From contig CM040428.1 in NCBI GenBank assembly GCA_022702705.1, positions 101,195,805 to 101,259,804 on the forward strand: a stretch of DNA of 64,000 bases. Reading direction: 5' to 3'. Shown here piece by piece: positions 57,623 to 64,000 of this stretch; the first letter of the stretch is position 1; every line of letters begins with the position of its first letter. The notes under the pieces are model-generated. The model was given only the letters and a program-made list of their open reading frames with translations. It had not been told where the DNA came from and ran no database searches. Source of the stretch: Papilionanthe hookeriana x Papilionanthe teres (lineage: Eukaryota > Streptophyta > Magnoliopsida > Asparagales > Orchidaceae). The position numbers and the translations under genes were made by a program.

Positions 57623-60011
57623 TGTTGACCTCATTTTTGATGAGGTCTTCTCTTCCCTCTTTAGTGTTTAGGATCTAACCTTAGGCTTTTCCTTTGACTA
57701 TCTTAGAGGACTAGAATTGGGACCCATCCCTTAGAAATTTGAACCACTTCTTGCCTCCTTGCAAACCCCACAAGCTTGATTGTAGACCCCTAATCTCCTA
57801 GAGGGTTGAGATCAAAAGTGAAGGTTTGAAGGATGAGTTCCCATAGGACTCTTCGGCCTTAGGACTACCCCCGGATGGCTCGGTCCGGTGAGGGTCGACT
57901 TACACACTCACTACACTCATACTCTACACTCTCACACACACAATCCAAATCCCGAAACCACACCCATACCCAACTTGACTCCTTGACTCCTTGACTCATG
58001 TAGGTAATTCATATGGATGGACCTTAACCCCTAAGCCCCCGGTTAAGAGGTTAGAACAACATGAGTGAATGCCTAAAATGAGTCCTCTCATGGCTCATAT
58101 AGGCTTAATATGGCTTCATGGCTCAATCAAAGTGATTCCATTCCACTCATACTTGATCAATCTTCATTCTTCCAAAACTTCAATTTTTGGCCCCGGGGAC
58201 CCTACACCTATCAAACATACCAAAAGCCCTTAAAATTGCCCAAATCCTCCAAAATTTCCAAATCACCCAAAATTTCCCAAAATTAACCTTGAACATTTCC
58301 TCACCAATCAAATTGATCATCCATAGCCAAAAATACCAAAAATTCCAAAAATACCCCCCCAATACCCTCCAAATTACCAAAATGCCCCTCTTGACCCAAA
58401 AGTACAAAAATTCAGAAAATTCCCAGAAAATTCCATAAAATCCCAAATATTCCCAATTTCATTTTATCCAACTACACCATGGGTAAATTTTGTCAATTTA
58501 CCCCACTTTTACCAAAACCCATAATTAAGCCCATTCTTAACCCAAGTGAACCCAATGCCAAACCAAATCTACCCAATTGACCCTAATTTTGGTCCAATTC
58601 AATTCTAAACTTCAAATTAATATCAACAATGTCAATCTAGACCAAATCCAAGTCCAATTTGATTAACATTTGAATCCAATTTCACTTTTGACCTTAAAGC
58701 CCACTTTGGACTCATGACCCAAACTTAACCCAAATCAAACCAATTCAACTCCAATTGACCCCAAACCTTTTCTAAACCTTCCCTAACATCCCCACAAACA
58801 AAACACTAACATAATTTGCCCAAAATTTGGACCCAAATCCCACTTAAATTCAACCAAAAACCAAAAAGCCCAATTTTGACCTAAACCCAAACCTAACACA
58901 AATAAGCCCAAGTCCCAAAACCAAAACCCAACCAAAGTTGAAACCTCTTTGAAACACTCCCATAAACATTTCCCAACATTAATTTTACATCAATTTCAAC
59001 CCTAGCCCAACATTGGCCCAAATTAGCCCAATTTGACCTACATTGGCCCATTTACCAAATGAACCCAAATTCAACCCAATTCAATTCCAAACCACCTCAA
59101 ATTTGCTTCAAATCATTCAAGACACATCCTTAAACTAAACTCAACATTTATTTGGCATGGCCCTTTGCAAAATTTTTCATCTAAAAGCCCATTGCTAAAC
59201 ATAAAGGCCCACTCCCTTAAACCTTCCTAAAAGCCCACTTCCACCAAATTCAAAAGTCCAAATCAATCTAAAGCCCACATGACACTTTCCCTCATCACAC
59301 ATTCAATTTAAAATCATTCCTAAAGTCCTAATTTATCAATTAAACAATTCCAAATCAAACCTCATAACAATTCCCATCAATATGCCAAAATTCACAAAAT
59401 CCTTTTTTTATGAAAGTTGACCAAGCTCTTGCCAAGCCATATGTGAGCCAAAGACAAGCCATGTACAAGCCATATGAAGCCATGGGATGTTTGACATGTG
59501 ACCATACCCAAAGTAGCAAAAGGAGGGCCCCCTTTCTTAAAACTTCATTAAGCTTTTTAACCCCTTCCATGTTACACACTAAACCAAGATTAGCCACATC
59601 TCTTTAGATGGGGACTTCACCACCCTTTTCTAGCTGATGCAAATGATCATCCCTCAGCCCAAATCAGCCATGGGGAGGTGAACCTAACCCAAAACCATGG
59701 CTTGGACCAAATCAAGCCAAAATGGCCTCTCCCCCATGCCATTTTAATCCAAGCTCTTTACACATGGCAAAGCTCAATTGCCTACACAAAACCCCAGCCC
59801 TTACCCACCTGAACTTGAGGGTGACCCTTGCCTGCCGGCCAGCCGCTCGGATCGCCGGAAAACACCATGGTCGAGACCTCGGGAGGAGCCAAATTTGGAA
59901 TTCCACCTTCTTGAGCCGCCTCACTCCAAATGGCCATTGCAGCTCGTTCTTCTCCTCACCGAAGCAATCGATCCCAATCCTTAAACCCCCCGGGAGGCCC
60001 TCCAGCCTCTC

Positions 60012-60020
60012 CTATAAAAA
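60012..60020 (+). promoter_or_regulatory. Putative TATA box of X3
   Basis: ctataaaaa in cctctcctataaaaacaccc, the best TATA of the three X copies, 427 bases upstream of the donor. Confidence 0.65.
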
Positions 60021-60447
60021 CACCCCTCCTCTCGGCCAAGAGAGGTACTCGAACCAAACCTTAGTGAAACACCGCCAAAATCATCCCGGACCACTCTCTA
60101 CACATAGAGAACTTGATCCCCCACCGAAATCTCCCCGCCATTTCCCTCTCGCGAGCTCAATTTCGGAGTTGAAATCCAAGCCCAAAACCAGGACACTTCA
60201 CCACGCGTGAGTCAATCCTCAAATCGATCGACTCTACACCTTCACCGTACCAAGAGGAGAAGTTTCCCGGCAAAAGCCCCCTCACCAGTGCCAGCCATTA
60301 CTTCCAGCTCTCCAAGCTTTGTGATCGATTGTGGTCACTTTTGTACCTAGGCAATTCACCAGGCCAAGGGACTTCATCTGGAGCTTGCTTGGACCCAATC
60401 GAACGTGACACAACTCTCAGATCGAAGCTTCACTTCTCTGAGCAAAG

Positions 60448-63423
60448 GTATGGACTCACTCTTCCTCCCGAGCTTACAGAGATTCTCCATTTAGTTTGAG
60501 TCAATTTCAATGCATGTTTACCGTATGGATGTGTTCGTCTCTTCAAGACGAATCCATAGAGCATAAGAACACAAAAATCCATTGAGAATCGAGTAAGAAA
60601 TTAGTGTTAGAAGGTCGACGGTCACGGGCTCGCACCTAGTCGTAGACGATGACCGGGAGCCGTCGGATCGCGCGTGTATCGGATGGACGACTCGATCGCG
60701 TCGGACCGAAGATGTTACGTGAAAGGCGGGTCCCGGGACGGCCGACTCGGATGGCGGCGCCCAATCACGACGACACACACCCCTTCGGAGTCGCCGAGGT
60801 CGACGCGGCGCCGCGTGGATAAGTAGGAAAATAGGCTATTTTTCTATTTATTTAATTACCGTAACTTCAAAAATTCATAACTTTGTGTAGAAAAATCCTA
60901 AAAATAAAATTAAAATACCCCTTGCTCGAATGAATAGAGGAGAATAATGTGGAAAAGAAATCAAGTAATTTCATTAAGTATTTTATTTTTAATGATTTAT
61001 TTACTCTCTGCATTGTTTTAATTCTCCATTTGCATAGGCAATTCATCATGGCTTGAGACCATAGGGCTTTTGAAGCCTCTGAACTTGGGAACATTCCCTG
61101 AATTTTCCAAGGTCAGAGGCCATCCCTATGAGAAGTTATTGATTTTCCAAGTTCATGTTAATATTTTGAGTATTTTAATTCCAATAATTAGCATGTTGAG
61201 AAATAAATTCTAGGAAAATTTGGTGATGTTTCTTGTGACTAGAGGAACCTAGGAAAAATAAGTTTTGAGTTAATTCACTTGGAACAACCCTAATTGGCCT
61301 AAACACCCAAAATTGAACTTTAATTAAATAGGGTTAACCACACATCAAATTAACTTAAAAACAATTCTCCACTGTCCTCTAGGGATAGGAGAACACCACA
61401 TAAAAATTTAAAATCAATTGGACTTAATTAACCCCACCAAATGGGTTGATTAAGCCTCTTAAGCAAAAATGGGTAAAATTAAACTTTAAAAATTCATAAC
61501 TCGCAAAATACTTTTCAAAAATTCACAAAAACAGTTTTGGAGCTTCTCTGATATCAGAAGAACTTAGGAAAATTAAAATTATAATTTTCTAAAAAATTTG
61601 ATTTTTATCATTATTTTAATATTTTTAATAATTAAAAAATAATAAAAATTAAAAAAATACTAAAAATCACCAAAATGTCACATTTTGAATTCTAATCATT
61701 TAGGAACAAACCAAATATTGTTCTTAAGTCCCTAGGGTAAGATATTGAATTTTAAAGGCTTAATGTAATTTTTAATATTAAAAAATGTATTTTCCAACCT
61801 TTTCACTAAAATAATTCTAATAAATCAATAAAAAAATAAGAAAAATATAAAATTTGTTTCTCTGAACTCCTTGAGGTCAGAGAGATTTAAGAAAAATATA
61901 AAATCCATTTTTTAAATTTAATTTTATTTTAAAATTAATTAATACTCCAAAATTCAAAATAATTCTAATAAATAAAATATAATTCAAAAAATCACCAAAA
62001 TTGGTCCAAATGGTCCTAGTCATTAGGAATATCCCATAATTTTCCTAAGGACAGAAACATTTCCTTGGTCATGTTATTGAATTTTCCTTAAAAATCCCTA
62101 TTTTCCATTAAAAATAATTACATAAATAAATTAAATACAGAAAAATCACATTTTCTCCTCTAATGTCTTAATTAACATGTGAGTGAGGTTACATAAAAAT
62201 TCCAAGTTCATTCTGAGCTTAATTTAGTGAGTTATAGAATTATTAAGCTTGAAGGGCAAAATGGTAATTAAATTTTTCAACCTTTAATTAAAATTTTAGG
62301 ATTAATCAAAAAGGGGAGGGTAAAATATTTGATTTTAAACTGATTTTTGGTTGATTGAAACTTAAATGATTAAGGGTAGAAATCTATTAACCATTTCAAA
62401 TATAATTAAAATAAAACTTTAATTAATTAATTAATTAATTTTGGAAGAATAATAGAAATTCGAATTATTAAAGTAGGGATATTATTTAAGAGGATATTTA
62501 TTCTTTAATTTAAAAATCCCTAAATAAATCACTTTAATAATACTTAAGTCTTAATTAAAAAAAGAAATTAATTAAAAGAATAATCTCAATTAAATTAAAA
62601 TTGAAATTAAATTAAAATCAAATTTAAATTAAATTTAATTAAAATTAAATTACAATTAAATTAAATTAAATTAAATTAAAATTAAATTAAAATTAAATTA
62701 AATTAAATTAAAATCAAATCTAATCAAATTAAAACTAAATTAAATTGAATTAAAATTAAATTGAATTAAATTAAACTAAAATTAAATTAAATTAAATTAA
62801 ATTAAATCAAAATTAAATTAAGTTGAATTAAATTAAATTAAAATCATTTAATAACAAACCTAAATGAAATCATTAAGAATTAAATCTAAAATAACTTGAA
62901 CACTATTCCAAACTTAAACTAATTTCCTAATAATTAAGTCAAAATTAAAATTAAATCATTAAGTTTAAATCATTAAAATACTTAATGAGTTGATTTGCCC
63001 TTTTAAAGCTCTTGTTATTATAACTCTTAAATGAGGTATCAAGTGAAGTGTTACCTCACTTATAGGATATTCAAATGTCCTAGTTCACTCGAGCAAAAGA
63101 ACAAAACTTAAACTCCCGGATGATTAATTCACTTGTATAATTAAATTCTCTTGGACTTAAAACAATCCTAGAGGTATTGAAAAGATGTTTAAGACTCTTC
63201 TAAAGCACCTCCTCAATATGATAGGATGTTTATAAAAAAAATTGAATTTAATTGTTCTTTGATGAAGAAAATCGTCCTTAAACCAAAACACAAGAACCCG
63301 AATCGTCATAGGAGATGACTAGCTATAGGATTAGGACTTTGGTGACAACCAAAACCTTTCACTTAGCTTTACCTAGGTAATTGTTGAAATATTTAAATGC
63401 CTTAACATGTGTTTTAAGTGCAG
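60448..63423 (+). other. Putative LTR intron of X3
   Basis: 2976 bp, gagcaaag/GTATGGACTC ... TTTTAAGTGCAG/cttaggatg. It is homologous throughout to 33902-30831 of X2, with a shared GC-rich stretch (60600-60820) and AT array. A ccttaac about 30 bases before the AG could serve as a branch site. Absent from X1. Confidence 0.82.
62588..62850. repeat. attaa-type AT array in X3 intron
   Basis: Runs of attaaattaaa words, the reverse complement of the array in X2 as expected from their opposite orientation. Confidence 0.9.
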
Positions 63424-64000
63424 CTTAGGATGACGGGAAGACCCTCCAGTACGCTTTTATTTTATTGCAATTTACTTTATTGCAAATGCACTTTACTTTT
63501 CTTGCATGATAAACAACTGTTGCATGAAAACCAAAACCTTTAGGATAGTCCCTGAACTAAAACCAAAACTAAATTAAAAGTCATTACAAGATAAAAATCA
63601 CCGCCACAACATTTCAAAATATAAAACAACTCAAAATTTAATCACAAACAGAACACAAAACTACAATTGCAACTAAATTAAATTGTCTCGTTGAATGATC
63701 AGGAATACCTCGGAAGATGTAATCCACGTGTTGCTAATGGGATTTCCCACGGTCTAAATGAAGGTGTGGAACTCATTCACTTGAGTTTAGCAAATTCATC
63801 TGGACTAAGTGAATTCGATGAAAATAACGGTGTCGGGATGACGGAACCGTGAGATCTTAATCGGTTCCGTTTAATCAACTTTAAGATTTGTTTTAATTAA
63901 AATATTAAAAACACTTGGATTTTAAGATTTTCTCTAGACCAAAACACTTCTCTCATCTCCTGATTTATGACTTCTAAAACTAAACCTCTGCAACAACGAG

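Larger units (their letters stand above)
57623..64000 (+). mobile_element. X3: family-X solo-LTR-like element with intron (right end outside window)
   Basis: Same orientation as X1 and colinear with it: terminal hairpin (57627-57647), C/A-rich array (about 58200-59340), GC-richer proximal region, TATA (60012-60020), leader exon, intron (60448-63423), then the 3' part, which leaves the window at a point matching about 8816 of X1. It is inserted in the E3 3' LTR and is therefore among the youngest insertions here. Whether X3 is a solo LTR or the 5' LTR of a complete element cannot be seen. Confidence 0.85.

Noticed and set aside
60448..63423. Extra segment of X2 and X3 as a separate transposon insertion
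   Set aside because: No target duplication, no terminal repeat, identical site in both copies, and GT/AG at the exact ends favour an intron.
1..64000. Cellular protein-coding gene, rRNA or tRNA gene
   Set aside because: All recognisable protein motifs belong to retrotransposon gag, pol or env-like families; the remaining frames are short shadows or low complexity.

Overview
This window looks like repeat-filled heterochromatin from a flowering plant with a large genome. I see no cellular gene. Almost every base belongs to LTR retrotransposons nested inside one another. The coding remnants are Ty3/gypsy gag, protease, RT, RNase H and integrase, followed by env-like ORFs. The primer binding sites match the 3' end of tRNA-Asp. 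Both features point to the Athila lineage. The species cannot be read from the sequence, and no element looks capable of moving by itself because every long ORF carries stops, frameshifts, deletions or insertions.

Layout. E1 is a minus-strand Athila element (1-39260) whose 3' LTR is cut by the left window edge. Four later insertions split it: X1 (5418-9784, plus) beside its first env-like ORF; S, a solo Athila LTR (12210-14058, minus), in RT; E2, a complete 13.4-kb Athila element (15648-29019, minus), in gag; and X2 (29327-36689, minus), also in gag. A short patchwork of older fragments follows (39261-39434). E4 is a plus-strand Athila (39435-43771) broken in RT by E3, a complete plus-strand Athila (43772-57622) of a closely related family. 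The 3' LTR of E3 is broken near its end by X3 (57623 to beyond 64000, plus). Most junctions are supported by 5-bp target-site duplications and by matching the split gag, RT or LTR to an intact relative in the window.

The most unusual item is family X. X1, X2 and X3 are TG...CA-bounded, make 5-bp target duplications and contain no coding region or internal LTR pair, so they behave like very long solo LTRs. X2 and X3 each hold an extra ~3-kb segment that begins GT, ends AG and lies ~425 bp downstream of a TATA box. X1 lacks exactly that segment, base for base. The simplest reading is an LTR carrying a spliceable leader intron, with X1 made by reverse transcription of the spliced RNA.

Two further patterns recur in the Athila copies. 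First, the LTR 3' end contains a second, inner tRNA-Asp PBS-like site in E1, E2 and E3. E4 lacks it and ends its LTR where the inner site of E3 lies, which suggests PBS relocation. Second, a GGCGCC-palindrome cluster recurs in the LTR and upstream of each env-like ORF, in several cases followed by a TATA box, which suggests internal promoter modules. Conserved non-coding blocks also follow pol, precede the polypurine tract and lie in U5.
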